Notes under the pieces: generated by a model
The model's database searches: none
What the model saw: the letters and a program-made list of their open reading frames with translations, nothing else
Told to the model about the DNA's origin: nothing
Shown: positions 38,648-49,972 of the stretch, piece by piece
How the letters are laid out: the number at the start of each line of letters is the position of its first letter
How positions within the stretch are numbered: the stretch's first letter is position 1
From: an uncultured PS1 clade bacterium
Lineage (GTDB): Bacteria; Pseudomonadota; Alphaproteobacteria; MED-G09
DNA length: 62,793 nt
Reading direction: 5' to 3'
Assembly: GCA_902608415.1 (NCBI GenBank)
Contig: CACLNZ010000006.1
Coordinates: 1-62,793, forward strand
Program-made: the position numbers and the translations under genes

Positions 38648-40645
38648 ATGACTAACTGGGGTATTCTAGGCACTGGTAACATAGCTAAAATATTTGCATC
38701 AGCTATTAAAAAGACCGACAGATCAACTTTATTAGCCGTTGGAAGTCGATCAAAAGATTCTGCTGATTTATTTGCCTCAACTTATAATTGTATTGGTTTT
38801 GATAATTACCAAAAGCTTTTAGATGATAAAGATATTAATTCTATATATATCTCTACTCCTCATACATCACATTTTGAATTTTCTTATAAGGCATTAATGA
38901 GTGGTAAATCTGTTCTTTGTGAAAAGCCTCTTACAATGAATTCTTCAGAAGCAATGTTGTTATTTGACCTTGCTAAGAAAAAGCAATTACTTTTAATGGA
39001 AGCTTTTATGTATCGGATGCATCCTCAAACCGATAAAATTAGAGAAATTGTTCAAGAGAATTTCGATGGAAAAAAAATTGAAATAAAAGCAAGCTTTGGG
39101 TTTGAAGCTAATGTCAAAAAAGACCACCGATTACTTAATCCGAAACTTGGGGGTGGATCTATTTTAGATATCGGTTGCTACCCTTTATCTATGGCAAGAA
39201 TGATAGTTGGGTTAATAAACGGTAAAGAATTTATGGATCCAGAAGAATATGAAGTTCAATCTGAGATAAATGAACATGGAATTGATTTATCATCTCAAGC
39301 AAAAATAACTTTTTCAGATGGATCATTAGCTTATCTATCCTCATCAATAAAAGAAAATTTAGATAATTCTGTTGAGGTTACAGATGGAAAAAGAACTCTT
39401 TTAGTCAGAGATCCTTGGCATTGTGGTGAATATAAGAAGGATAATAACTCTTTAATTCTTAAAGAAGGTAATAAAAAGATTTTTGAAATAAATATAGATG
39501 CTATGGGTAAAATTTATATAAATGAGATCAATCATTTTGATGAATGTCTAAAAAATAACATTGAAAGCAAAAAAATATCTCATAAAGACTCATATGGTAA
39601 CGCTGTATGTCTAGATGAATGGAGAAGGCTTGCAGGTGTAAAATATGATTTTGATGAGCCTGAGAATAACTTATCATCCTTTAATAAATCTTTATTTAAT
39701 AATAAAGAAAATTTAATTCCCAAAATAAAAATTGAAGGTTTAGATAGTAAAGTTTCGAATTTGGTCTTCGGATGTGATAATCAGATAGATACAAATCATG
39801 CTTTTTCAATGTTTGATCACTTTTACTCGATTGGAGGAAATGTATTTGATACTGCATTTATTTATAATGATGGAAAAAGTGATGAGCATCTTGGTAGATG
39901 GATAAATTCTAGAAACTTAGAAAATGATGTTATTGTTCTAGGTAAAGGCGCTCACACGCCTCACTGTTATCCTGAAATAATTCGCGATCAGCTTCTCATG
40001 AGTTTATCTCGATTGAAAATAGACTGCATAGATATTTATTGCTTACATAGAGATAATCAAGATATTCCTGTTAAAGAGTTTATTGATGTCTTAAATGAAC
40101 TAAAGGATGAGGGATTAATAAAAATATTTGGCGCGTCTAATTGGTCTTTAAAGAGATTTCAGGAAGCTATTGATTATGCTGATAAGAGTAATAAAACTCC
40201 TTTTGAAGCATTGAGTAATAATTTTAGTTTAGCTCATATGATAGAGCCGGTCTGGCCAGGGTGTGAAAGCTCTTCAGATGAAGATTTTAGAAAATTTTTA
40301 AAGAAAAAAAATATTCCTTTGTTTCCTTGGTCAAGTCAAGCTAGAGGTTTTTTTCTAAAAGATACTTCAGAAAAAGAATCTTATCATCCTGCAGATCCAA
40401 ACTTAGATGAACAAAAAAGAGTATGGCATAGTGAAGAAAATTTAATGAAAAGAGATAGATGTTTTGCAATGGCTAAGGAAAAAGGATTTGAACCAATAGA
40501 GATTGCTCTGGCTTATGTTTTAAATCAAGATTTTCCAGTGTTTCCTCTGATTGGGCCTAGAAATTTTATAGAAACTGAAAGCTCTGTTAATTCTTTAAAA
40601 GTTCAACTGACCAAAGAGGAAATGCAATGGTTAGATTTAAATTAA
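38648..40645 (+). CDS. Fusion of Gfo/Idh/MocA oxidoreductase (N-terminal) and aldo/keto reductase (C-terminal)
   Basis: N-terminal WGILGTGNIAKIFASAI...CEKPLT; C-terminal FDTAFIYNDGKSDEHLGRWI...DIYCLHRDN...IFGASNWSLKRFQEA...FPLIGPRNFIE. Confidence 0.88.
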   Translation: MTNWGILGTGNIAKIFASAIKKTDRSTLLAVGSRSKDSADLFASTYNCIGFDNYQKLLDDKDINSIYISTPHTSHFEFSYKALMSGKSVLCEKPLTMNSSEAMLLFDLAKKKQLLLMEAFMYRMHPQTDKIREIVQENFDGKKIEIKASFGFEANVKKDHRLLNPKLGGGSILDIGCYPLSMARMIVGLINGKEFMDPEEYEVQSEINEHGIDLSSQAKITFSDGSLAYLSSSIKENLDNSVEVTDGKRTLLVRDPWHCGEYKKDNNSLILKEGNKKIFEINIDAMGKIYINEINHFDECLKNNIESKKISHKDSYGNAVCLDEWRRLAGVKYDFDEPENNLSSFNKSLFNNKENLIPKIKIEGLDSKVSNLVFGCDNQIDTNHAFSMFDHFYSIGGNVFDTAFIYNDGKSDEHLGRWINSRNLENDVIVLGKGAHTPHCYPEIIRDQLLMSLSRLKIDCIDIYCLHRDNQDIPVKEFIDVLNELKDEGLIKIFGASNWSLKRFQEAIDYADKSNKTPFEALSNNFSLAHMIEPVWPGCESSSDEDFRKFLKKKNIPLFPWSSQARGFFLKDTSEKESYHPADPNLDEQKRVWHSEENLMKRDRCFAMAKEKGFEPIEIALAYVLNQDFPVFPLIGPRNFIETESSVNSLKVQLTKEEMQWLDLN

Positions 40646-40652
40646 TTTAGAC

Positions 40653-41537
40653 TTAAGCTATATTATAAATACCTTCTAAATCTCTTCCTTGCACAGTAAC
40701 TTCTTGATTATTTTCCATCCTTTTTAAATGAGCAAGGGTAGACATTGCTGCAGCGGGATGAAGCGATTTATCAACATCTTTATAAATCATCTTTACTATT
40801 TCTGAGATCTTATTATTTCCTTTTTTTATAGCATCAATAATCTGTTTTTCACGGTTTAGTCTATGAGATATATAGTCTGAGACTAACTTTTTAGGTTCAT
40901 CAATAATTGGACCGTGAGTTGGAAAAAACTTCTCTTCTCTTCGAGAAAGCAATTTTTCTAAAGAAATAATATAATCTTCCATATCGCCATCGGGGGGAAC
41001 AATAACTGTAGTAGACCAGCCCATTACATGATCGCCAGAGAATAAAATATTTTCATCAAGTAGGGCATAGCAAATATGGTTTGATGTATGACCAGGGGTA
41101 TGAATAGCTTCAATTGACCATTCATTGGTCTCTATTTTATCGCCATCTTTTAATTCTATATCGCCTTCAATATTTCGATCATAGCCCTCCTCGAAATCAT
41201 CTTGAGCAAGTTCATCATTACTTAAATTTTTATAATATATCTTTGCTCCAGTTTCAGATTTTAATTTTTTCGCAAGAGGTGAGTGATCATTATGGTTGTG
41301 AGTTAAAAGTATATGAGTAATTTCTTGTCCTGATGTTGCCTTCATTAATGCATTATAATGGTCATCATCAATTGGCCCTGGATCTATTACAGCTATATTT
41401 TTATTGCCTATGATATATGTACCTGTGCCAGTGAAAGTAAAACCACCTGGATTGTTAGCAATTACTCTCCTTACAAGTGGCGTTAATTGATCGCAGACAC
41501 CATATTCTACTGATTTTATAAATTTTTCTAACTGCAT
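40653..41537 (-). CDS. MBL-fold hydrolase (LACTB2-like)
   Basis: LLTHNHNDHSPLA, HTPGHTSNHICY, LFSGDHVMGWSTTV, FPTHGP. Confidence 0.9.
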   Translation of the reverse strand: MQLEKFIKSVEYGVCDQLTPLVRRVIANNPGGFTFTGTGTYIIGNKNIAVIDPGPIDDDHYNALMKATSGQEITHILLTHNHNDHSPLAKKLKSETGAKIYYKNLSNDELAQDDFEEGYDRNIEGDIELKDGDKIETNEWSIEAIHTPGHTSNHICYALLDENILFSGDHVMGWSTTVIVPPDGDMEDYIISLEKLLSRREEKFFPTHGPIIDEPKKLVSDYISHRLNREKQIIDAIKKGNNKISEIVKMIYKDVDKSLHPAAAMSTLAHLKRMENNQEVTVQGRDLEGIYNIA

Positions 41538-41621
41538 TAGTTTAATGAATATTTCCCATAAAAAACAAAAACTGATAATAATCTTATAAGAATAACTTAA
41601 AGTAATAAATTAATAAATATT

Positions 41622-42998
41622 ATGAAATATATTTCTACAAGAGGAAAGGCTCCTGAGTTAGGTTTTGAAGATGTTCTTTTGTCTGGACTTGCAAATGATG
41701 GAGGTCTTTATATTCCAAAAGAATGGCCAAAGGTAGACTACAAAGAACTACCTACAACATCATATTCTGAACAGGCAGCATATGTTATCTATCCTTTTGT
41801 TAAAGACTTTTTAAGTTATGAAGAGTTAAATGATATTGCTAGTCAGGCTTATAGTCATTTTCCTTCGAAAGAGGCAATAGGGTTGAAAGAAGTTGAAAAA
41901 GGAAACTATTTATTAGAACTTTTTCATGGACCAACCCTTGCTTTTAAAGATTTTGCCATGCTTTTGTTAGCTCAATTTTTTGAAACTTCTTTAAGTAAGA
42001 AAAATAAATCAATAACCATATTAGGCGCTACTTCAGGAGATACTGGTAGTGCCGCTATTGAAGCCTTTAAAAATAATAAACATTGCACTGTTTTCATATT
42101 ATTTCCAAAAGGAAGAGTATCTGAAATACAAAGAAAACAAATGACAACTGTTGATAGCGCAAGTATTTATCCAATTGAAATTGACGGAACTTTTGATGAT
42201 TGTCAAAATCTTGTGAAACATCTATTCCAAAATCTTGAATTCAAAGAAGAGGTGAGTCTTGGTGCAATTAATTCAATAAATTGGGCGCGCGTAGCAGCCC
42301 AAATTGTTTACTATTTTTCAACATTTCAGCAATTACAATCAAATAGAGTTTCATTTTCAGTACCAACAGGAAATTTTGGAGATGTTATGGCTGGATGGGT
42401 TGCAAAAAAAATGGGGTTACCTATTGATAAATTAATTGTTGCAACAAATGATAACGATATTTTGGATCGAGCAATATCTAATGGCGATTACTTTCAAGAA
42501 GAAGTAAAAGCTACAACCTCTCCAAGTATGGATATTCAAATTTCAAGTAATTTTGAGAGGCTGTTATTTGAATCTTTAAATAGGGACTCAGAGAAATTAA
42601 GAAATTTATTTTTAGAACTAAAAGAAAACAACGGTTTTAGAATAGATAATGATACCCTTAACCATATTAAAAATGATTTTAAGTCAGGTAAAGCAAGTGA
42701 AAAAAAAGTGAAAGATACGATTTCAAAGATTTATAAAGCTTCTAATATAATTCTTGATCCACATACTGCAGTGGGATTTTATGCGTCTGCAAAAATAATA
42801 GATGCTGATGTGCCGATGGTTAATTTAGGAACAGCCCATCCTGCTAAGTTTTCTCAAGCAGTTATTGACGCAATCGGTTTTAAACCAGAAATTCCTGATA
42901 GACTAAAGAATATAATTAATAAAAAAGAGAAGTTTACTGAATTAGAGAATAATTCAGAAGCTTTAATAAGTTTTATAAGAAAGCACTCAAATGTCTAA
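41622..42998 (+). CDS. thrC: Threonine synthase
   Basis: YISTRGKAPELGFEDVLLSGLANDGGLYIP, ELFHGPTLAFKDFA, GATSGDTGSAAIEAF. Confidence 0.96.
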   Translation: MKYISTRGKAPELGFEDVLLSGLANDGGLYIPKEWPKVDYKELPTTSYSEQAAYVIYPFVKDFLSYEELNDIASQAYSHFPSKEAIGLKEVEKGNYLLELFHGPTLAFKDFAMLLLAQFFETSLSKKNKSITILGATSGDTGSAAIEAFKNNKHCTVFILFPKGRVSEIQRKQMTTVDSASIYPIEIDGTFDDCQNLVKHLFQNLEFKEEVSLGAINSINWARVAAQIVYYFSTFQQLQSNRVSFSVPTGNFGDVMAGWVAKKMGLPIDKLIVATNDNDILDRAISNGDYFQEEVKATTSPSMDIQISSNFERLLFESLNRDSEKLRNLFLELKENNGFRIDNDTLNHIKNDFKSGKASEKKVKDTISKIYKASNIILDPHTAVGFYASAKIIDADVPMVNLGTAHPAKFSQAVIDAIGFKPEIPDRLKNIINKKEKFTELENNSEALISFIRKHSNV

Positions 42999-44187
42999 AC
43001 ATAAAAATATCATATTATTCTTATTTTTATTTTGCTTCTTTAGTACGCCTCTGTTGTCTCAAATTATTACAATCGACTCTCATATTGATATTCCTTTTGA
43101 TTATATGGAAAACCCTCAACATGATCCTGGCAAAATTACTGATATGCAGGTTGATTTAGCTAAAATGAAAAAGGGTGGTTTAGATTCTGGTTTTTTTGTT
43201 GTTTATGTTCCCCAAGGATCATTGGATACAGCGGGCTTTAAAAAAGCAAAGCTTCTTGCTGAAAAAAAATTTTTAGCAATTTCAAAAATGACTAAAACAT
43301 ATCCCAACCAAATTGGACTTGCTTTGGTACCAGAAGATATTATTCAATTAAAAAAAAATAACCTTTTATCAGCAGCAATTGGAATTGAAAATGGATATGT
43401 AATAGGTGAAGATTTATCATTGTTAGATCATTATTATTCTCTTGGAGCTCGATATATGACATTAACTCATATAGGTCATAATCAGATAGCAGACAGCTCA
43501 ATGCCAAGTAAAAGATTAAATGATAAAGAGGAATTGCATGGTGGCATTTCAGCTTTTGGAAAGAAAGCAATTAAAAGAATGAATAAGTTAGGAATGATGA
43601 TTGATATTAGTCATATTTCAGATAAAGCTTCACTTGAAGCAATAAAATTATCATCAGCGCCAGTCATTGCCTCTCATTCATGCGTAAAGTCAATTGCAGA
43701 TCACCCTAGAAATATATCAAACGAATTACTTTTTGCACTCAAGGAAAACGGAGGTGTTATTCAAATAACAGCATTTGCAAATTATGTTAAAGTTAACAAC
43801 GATAGATTCAGCTCTATTATCAGTCTTGGTAACAAGGTTGCAGAACTTTATGGTGATAAAAGTTTTAACCCGTCATTACACTCAAATAAAAAAGAATATC
43901 TTGAAGGAATAGAAAATATAAATGCAAAATTTCCAATGCCAGACATTGATGATTTTATAGATCATTTAGATTATGTTGTTGATCTCATAGGTATTGATTA
44001 TGTAGGTATTTCCTCTGACTTTGGAGGTGGAGGGGGTATCAGCGGATGGATGGATGCCTCAGAAACTAAATTATTAACTCTCAAGTTAAAAGAAAGAGGT
44101 TATTCACCCAAAGAAATTGAAAAAATTTGGGGCGGAAATATTCTTCGTGTTTGGAAGAAAGTTGAAAATATTGCTAGTAAAACTTAA
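42991..44187 (+). CDS. Membrane dipeptidase (renal dipeptidase family)
   Basis: IDSHIDIPF, YMTLTHIGHNQIADSS, MIDISHISDKASLEAI, IASHSCVKSI, DYVGISSDFGGGGG; signal peptide. Confidence 0.92.
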   Translation: MSKHKNIILFLFLFCFFSTPLLSQIITIDSHIDIPFDYMENPQHDPGKITDMQVDLAKMKKGGLDSGFFVVYVPQGSLDTAGFKKAKLLAEKKFLAISKMTKTYPNQIGLALVPEDIIQLKKNNLLSAAIGIENGYVIGEDLSLLDHYYSLGARYMTLTHIGHNQIADSSMPSKRLNDKEELHGGISAFGKKAIKRMNKLGMMIDISHISDKASLEAIKLSSAPVIASHSCVKSIADHPRNISNELLFALKENGGVIQITAFANYVKVNNDRFSSIISLGNKVAELYGDKSFNPSLHSNKKEYLEGIENINAKFPMPDIDDFIDHLDYVVDLIGIDYVGISSDFGGGGGISGWMDASETKLLTLKLKERGYSPKEIEKIWGGNILRVWKKVENIASKT

Positions 44188-44747
44188 GCTATACCACTGT
44201 CATTTGAAAGATTATTTATATTAAACCCTATTTCTTCAATTGCTCTTTCCCACATGCTGTTATAATTGCCATCAAATATTAAATCTTTACCAGCGTTTGA
44301 GATTATCCAATCGTTTGATTTAAGTTCATTTTCTAGTTGTCCTGGAGACCAACCGCAACATCCGAGATATAAATTTACTCCAGAGTTAATTTCTTCCATA
44401 CATAATGAAGATAAAGAATCCTTAGATGAATTTAGAAAACAATTAGCGCCATTTATCTCAATGCTGTCTTCCAAAATTATTTCTGAATTATGCAATAAAA
44501 AGCCTTTATCTATTGAAACAGGACCACCATTAAAAATTGGAATATCAGTATTTGAACTTATTTGACTTATATTCATATCTTTGAGGACATCTTTTAAATT
44601 TATTTTATGCGGTCGATTTAATACAATTCCCATTGCACCGTCCGATGAAAAATTAATTAATAATATTACCGATTTAGAAAACCTAGGATCAGGCATTGAT
44701 TTCGAAGCAATTAATAAGCTTCCTTCAAATGTAATGTTTTTATCCAT
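44184..44747 (-). CDS. YqgE/AlgH family protein
   Basis: LLIASKSMPDPRFSKSVILLINFSSDGAMGIVLNRP, YLGCCGWSPGQLENEL. Confidence 0.92.
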   Translation of the reverse strand: MDKNITFEGSLLIASKSMPDPRFSKSVILLINFSSDGAMGIVLNRPHKINLKDVLKDMNISQISSNTDIPIFNGGPVSIDKGFLLHNSEIILEDSIEINGANCFLNSSKDSLSSLCMEEINSGVNLYLGCCGWSPGQLENELKSNDWIISNAGKDLIFDGNYNSMWERAIEEIGFNINNLSNDSGIA

Positions 44748-44847
44748 TTTTATTCAAAAACTAGTGACTAATTTATATCATAATATATATACTAAGAAAC
44801 CTGCATAAGCAGGCATAAAATCAATTTTAATTTATTAGGAGAAAATT

Positions 44848-45327
44848 ATGGCTATACAAGAAGGAGATAAAATTCCTGAAGCAACTGTCCATCATATGAC
44901 CGATGCAGGACCAACACCAATAACAACAAGTGAATTATTCTCAGGAAAGAGATCAGTTCTTTTCGCAGTTCCTGGTGCATTTACTCCAGGTTGCTCAATG
45001 CATCATTTGCCCGGTTTTATAGATAATTCTGATGAAATTCTAGGTAAAGGTGTAGATCAAATAGTTTGTTTATCAGTAAATGATCCTTTTGTGATGGCTG
45101 CATGGGGTAATGATAAGGGAACAGGCGATAAAATGCTTATGGTTGGTGATGGTAATGGCGAACTTACTGAAGCACTTGGCTTATCTATGGATGGCTCAGG
45201 TTTTGGTCTAGGTAAAAGATCATTAAGATATTCGATGATAATTGATGATAATTCTTTAACAAAACTTAATGTTGAAGAAAACCCAGGAGAAGTTGCTACT
45301 TCAAGTGCGGAAACTATTCTTAGTCAA

Positions 45328-45333
<6 letters not shown>
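44848..45333 (+). CDS. Peroxiredoxin (Prx5-like)
   Basis: [20 protein letters not shown]. Confidence 0.95.
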
Positions 45334-46715
<1,382 letters not shown>

Positions 46716-47666
46716 TTATGACTCATTAAGTTCCCTGGGTATTTTAAATGTTATATTTTCATCCGCAACTGAGATTTTTTTAATCTCAACATTATATAGT
46801 TGATTCAATTCATTTATAAACTCTTGAATTAGTATATCTGGTGCACTTGCGCCAGCTGTTAATCCTATTTTTTGTTTTTTTTCGACTTCACTCCAATTAA
46901 CTTCGGATATATCTGATATTAAATGTGTTTCATCACAACCAGATCTTTTTCCAACTTCAACCAATCTTAATGAATTTGATGAATTATTAGCGCCAATGAC
47001 ATAAATTAAATCACATTTACTCGCAATAGACTTTATTGCTAATTGCCGATTTGTTGTTGCATAACAGATATCTTCTTTTGGAGGTTGAATTATATTTGGA
47101 AAGATACATTTTAACTCCTCTATAATTTCTTTGGTATCATCGACTGATAGGGTGGTTTGAGTAATTAAAGCTACCTTCTTGTGGTTAATCTTTTTTAATT
47201 CTTTAACATCTTGTTTATCCTGAATTAAAGTAATGGCATCTAGCGGAATTTGCCCCATTGTCCCTATAACCTCTGGATGACCTTCATGGCCTATAAGAAA
47301 TATATGAGCTCCATCCTTATAAAGTCTCTTTGCTTCATTATGAACCTTTATAACTAAAGGACATGTTGCATCAATAAATGGCATTTTTTTTGCCTTAGCT
47401 TCAATCAAAACTCTTTTAGGAATTCCATGAGCAGAAAAAATTACCCTAGAGCCTTTAGGGGCATCTTTAAGGTTTTCTATGAATATCACACCTTTAGATT
47501 CTAAATCTTTTATTACCCAAGGATTGTGAACAATTTCATGTCTTACAAAAATTGGTGGTCCATATTTTTCTAGTGATAGCTCAACAATATTTATTGCTCG
47601 GTCAACACCAGCACAAAATCCTCTCGGATGAGGTAGATATAATATTTTTTTTAATTTTAAGTTCAT
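46716..47666 (-). CDS. ispH: 4-hydroxy-3-methylbut-2-enyl diphosphate reductase
   Basis: LPHPRGFCAGVDRAINIVE, FIDATCPLV, GHEGHPEVIG, AGASAPDILIQEFI. Confidence 0.97.
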   Translation of the reverse strand: MNLKLKKILYLPHPRGFCAGVDRAINIVELSLEKYGPPIFVRHEIVHNPWVIKDLESKGVIFIENLKDAPKGSRVIFSAHGIPKRVLIEAKAKKMPFIDATCPLVIKVHNEAKRLYKDGAHIFLIGHEGHPEVIGTMGQIPLDAITLIQDKQDVKELKKINHKKVALITQTTLSVDDTKEIIEELKCIFPNIIQPPKEDICYATTNRQLAIKSIASKCDLIYVIGANNSSNSLRLVEVGKRSGCDETHLISDISEVNWSEVEKKQKIGLTAGASAPDILIQEFINELNQLYNVEIKKISVADENITFKIPRELNES

Positions 47667-47748
47667 TTTATGTCTGATTTAACTAATATATGTTTATTAT
47701 ACAAATTTATTTACTTATTTAAGAATTAATATTTTCTTGGAAAACAAT

Positions 47749-48201
47749 ATGTTTAAAAATTATCTTATAATATTTACTTTGATTTTTTTAGTTAGTTGCT
47801 CTGACTCTGCTTATTTTGATCCTGGCCCATGCCCGAGAGCAGCCATATTAAAGGGAAGTGAGACAAAAGAATTAGATAGATCTGATTTAGTCATTGAATT
47901 AAATAGAACAATAATGATTTGTGAATATAACCTAAGAAGGAAGAATATTAATTTTGATGTCGGTATTTTTGGTGATGTAATTAATAGTGATACAGCAACA
48001 ATAGAGAATTTAAGGATTAACCTCTTTATAGCATTTATTGGTCCAGATGACATAGTTATAGACAAGTGGTCAAAAATTATTCCTTTGAAACTTAAGAATA
48101 AAAAAATAACTTCCTTTTCAATTCCGATAGAGGGACTCAGATCAAAGATTGAAGAGGGCAGAACAGGTTCGTCATATAAAGTTCTTATTGGGCTTGAATA
48201 A
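47749..48201 (+). CDS. Putative lipoprotein of unknown function
   Basis: Lipobox LVSCSDS; ATG 47749 in frame with the track ORF at 47737. Confidence 0.65.
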   Translation: MFKNYLIIFTLIFLVSCSDSAYFDPGPCPRAAILKGSETKELDRSDLVIELNRTIMICEYNLRRKNINFDVGIFGDVINSDTATIENLRINLFIAFIGPDDIVIDKWSKIIPLKLKNKKITSFSIPIEGLRSKIEEGRTGSSYKVLIGLE

Positions 48202-48206
48202 CCAAA

Positions 48207-48257
48207 TTGACAAAATCTTATATGTGTTTAATTATATAAAAAGAATCAGATGATTCT
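48207..48257 (+). promoter_or_regulatory. Candidate promoter of the gcv operon with GANTC-containing palindrome
   Basis: TTGACA at 48207-48212, AT-rich -10 candidate TTATAT/ATTATA at 48231-48237, palindrome AGAATCA-GA-TGATTCT at 48242-48257. Confidence 0.5.
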
Positions 48258-48258
48258 A

Positions 48259-48423
48259 GATATTTGCGGGAGAGACTTTTATAGCGCCGAAGGAGCAACC
48301 GCCCTCGGAAACTCTCAGGCAAAAGGACCGCAAATATCATAAAACTCTGGAAAGTAAGTTTAATACTTCTCCGACGGGGTAAGCAACCGAGGTTGTCAAA
48401 TCTCTCAGGGTCCAATGACAGAG
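48259..48423 (+). promoter_or_regulatory. Tandem glycine riboswitch
   Basis: Aptamer 1 P1 GATATTTGCGG/CCGCAAATATC with GGGAGAG, CGCCGAAGGAGCAACCGCCC, AAACTCTCAGGCAAAAGGAC; aptamer 2 CTCCGACGGGGTAAGCAACC, AAATCTCTCAGGGTCCAATGACAGAG; sits upstream of gcvT. Confidence 0.95.
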
Positions 48424-48462
48424 GAGGGCAGTTGGAAACAACTATTCTGTCATGGAGGATAT

Positions 48463-49599
48463 ATGTCTGAGGCTTATTGGGGTTTAGAACAAAATCTTAA
48501 AACTACCCCTTTGTATAAAATTCACAATAATAATAGAGCAAAATTAGTACCTTTTGCTGGCTATTATTTACCTATTCAATATGAAAATGGTATTATTGCT
48601 GAGCATAATCATACAAGAAATTCTGTGAGTATTTTTGATGTTTCACATATGGGACAGATTAAAATATCAGGACCAATGATTTATGATGCAATGGAAAAGA
48701 TACTTCCTATTTCTTTTTCCAAGATTGCACCTGGGCAAATTAAATATACACAATTTCTTAATAGTGAAGGTAAGATTATTGATGATTTAATGATCACTAG
48801 AGCTTTTGAGGAAGACCATGTCTGGCTTGTTGTTAATGCAGATTGCACAGACAAAGACCTTGATCATTTATACAGCAACCTAAATAAAACCTATAAAATT
48901 GAATTAATTGAAGATAGAACTTTAATAGCTTTGCAAGGGCCAAACTCATCAAATATTTTGAAGACTTTTTTTCAGGAAATTGATGATATGCCTTTTATGT
49001 CGGCTGATTGGTTTAATTATGATAACGAAAATTTTTTTATTTCTAGATGTGGATATACTGGTGAAGATGGTTTTGAAATATCAATAAAAGATAGATATTC
49101 AGAAAAATTTATAAGTAAACTTTTGCAAATTGATGGTGTTAAACTAGCTGGTTTGGGCGCTAGAAATTCTTTAAGAATGGAAGCAGGACTTTGTTTGTAT
49201 GGAAATGATATATCTTCTTCTGTATCACCAATCGAAGCTGGTTTGACATGGTCTATTTCAAAAGAAAGAATCGAAAATGGTGGTTTTATTGGTTATGAGC
49301 ACATCAAAAAAGATTTAAAAAATGGAGTCGAAAGGAAATTAGTTGGTATTAAGCCTTTGGGTAAACTTCCAGCCCGAGAAGGAACACAAATTTTTGATAA
49401 AAATGAAAAAACAATAGGCGAAATCACTAGTGGAGGTTATTCCCCTTCGCTCCAAGCACCAATTGCTATGGGATACATTAATTCAGATATTCTAAAAAAT
49501 GATTGTGAAGTCCTATTAAATGTTAGAGGTAATTTAATACCAGCAGAAATAACTTCACTTCCTTTTGTTGAGCATAAATATTTTAGAGGTAACAAATAA
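48463..49599 (+). CDS. gcvT: Glycine cleavage system T protein (aminomethyltransferase)
   Basis: TPLYKIHNNNRAKLVPFAGYYLPIQYENGIIAEH, VSHMGQIKISG, SRCGYTGEDGFEIS; start at ATG 48463 behind GGAGG rather than ATG 48415 inside the riboswitch. Confidence 0.95.
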   Translation: MSEAYWGLEQNLKTTPLYKIHNNNRAKLVPFAGYYLPIQYENGIIAEHNHTRNSVSIFDVSHMGQIKISGPMIYDAMEKILPISFSKIAPGQIKYTQFLNSEGKIIDDLMITRAFEEDHVWLVVNADCTDKDLDHLYSNLNKTYKIELIEDRTLIALQGPNSSNILKTFFQEIDDMPFMSADWFNYDNENFFISRCGYTGEDGFEISIKDRYSEKFISKLLQIDGVKLAGLGARNSLRMEAGLCLYGNDISSSVSPIEAGLTWSISKERIENGGFIGYEHIKKDLKNGVERKLVGIKPLGKLPAREGTQIFDKNEKTIGEITSGGYSPSLQAPIAMGYINSDILKNDCEVLLNVRGNLIPAEITSLPFVEHKYFRGNK

Positions 49600-49600
49600 A

Positions 49601-49972
49601 ATGGCTGAGATTTATTTTACTAAGGATCATGAATGGATAAAAGTAGAAGATAATATTGGTGTTGTTGGTATTACTGTATATGCAAGTGAGCAACTGGGAG
49701 ATATTGTTTTTGTTGAACTGCCAGAAGAAGGTATAACTGCAGAAATTGGAAAAGATATTGCTGTTGTTGAATCTGTAAAAGCAGCAAGTGAAATATATTC
49801 ACCAGTTTCTGGCACTGTAATAAAATCCAATGAAGATCTAAACTCAACTCCAGAAATAGTAAATGAAGACCCTGTTGGTAAGGGTTGGTTTTATGAAATT
49901 AAAATTTCTAATAATGACGAGCTTTCAGGACTTATGTCTGAAGAAGAATATAAGAAACATATAGGTGATTAA
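49601..49972 (+). CDS. gcvH: Glycine cleavage system H protein
   Basis: YFTKDHEWIKVEDNIGVVGITVYASEQLGDIVFVELPEEG, AVVESVKAASEIYSPVSG; start at ATG 49601. Confidence 0.97.
   Translation: MAEIYFTKDHEWIKVEDNIGVVGITVYASEQLGDIVFVELPEEGITAEIGKDIAVVESVKAASEIYSPVSGTVIKSNEDLNSTPEIVNEDPVGKGWFYEIKISNNDELSGLMSEEEYKKHIGD

Noticed and set aside
44266-44808. Plus-strand ORFs over the YqgE/AlgH gene
   Set aside because: Opposite-strand shadows of the conserved minus-strand CDS.
44810-44823. CCTGC-ATAA-GCAGG hairpin before the peroxiredoxin gene
   Set aside because: Short 5-bp stem without a T tract; not enough to call a terminator or regulatory RNA.
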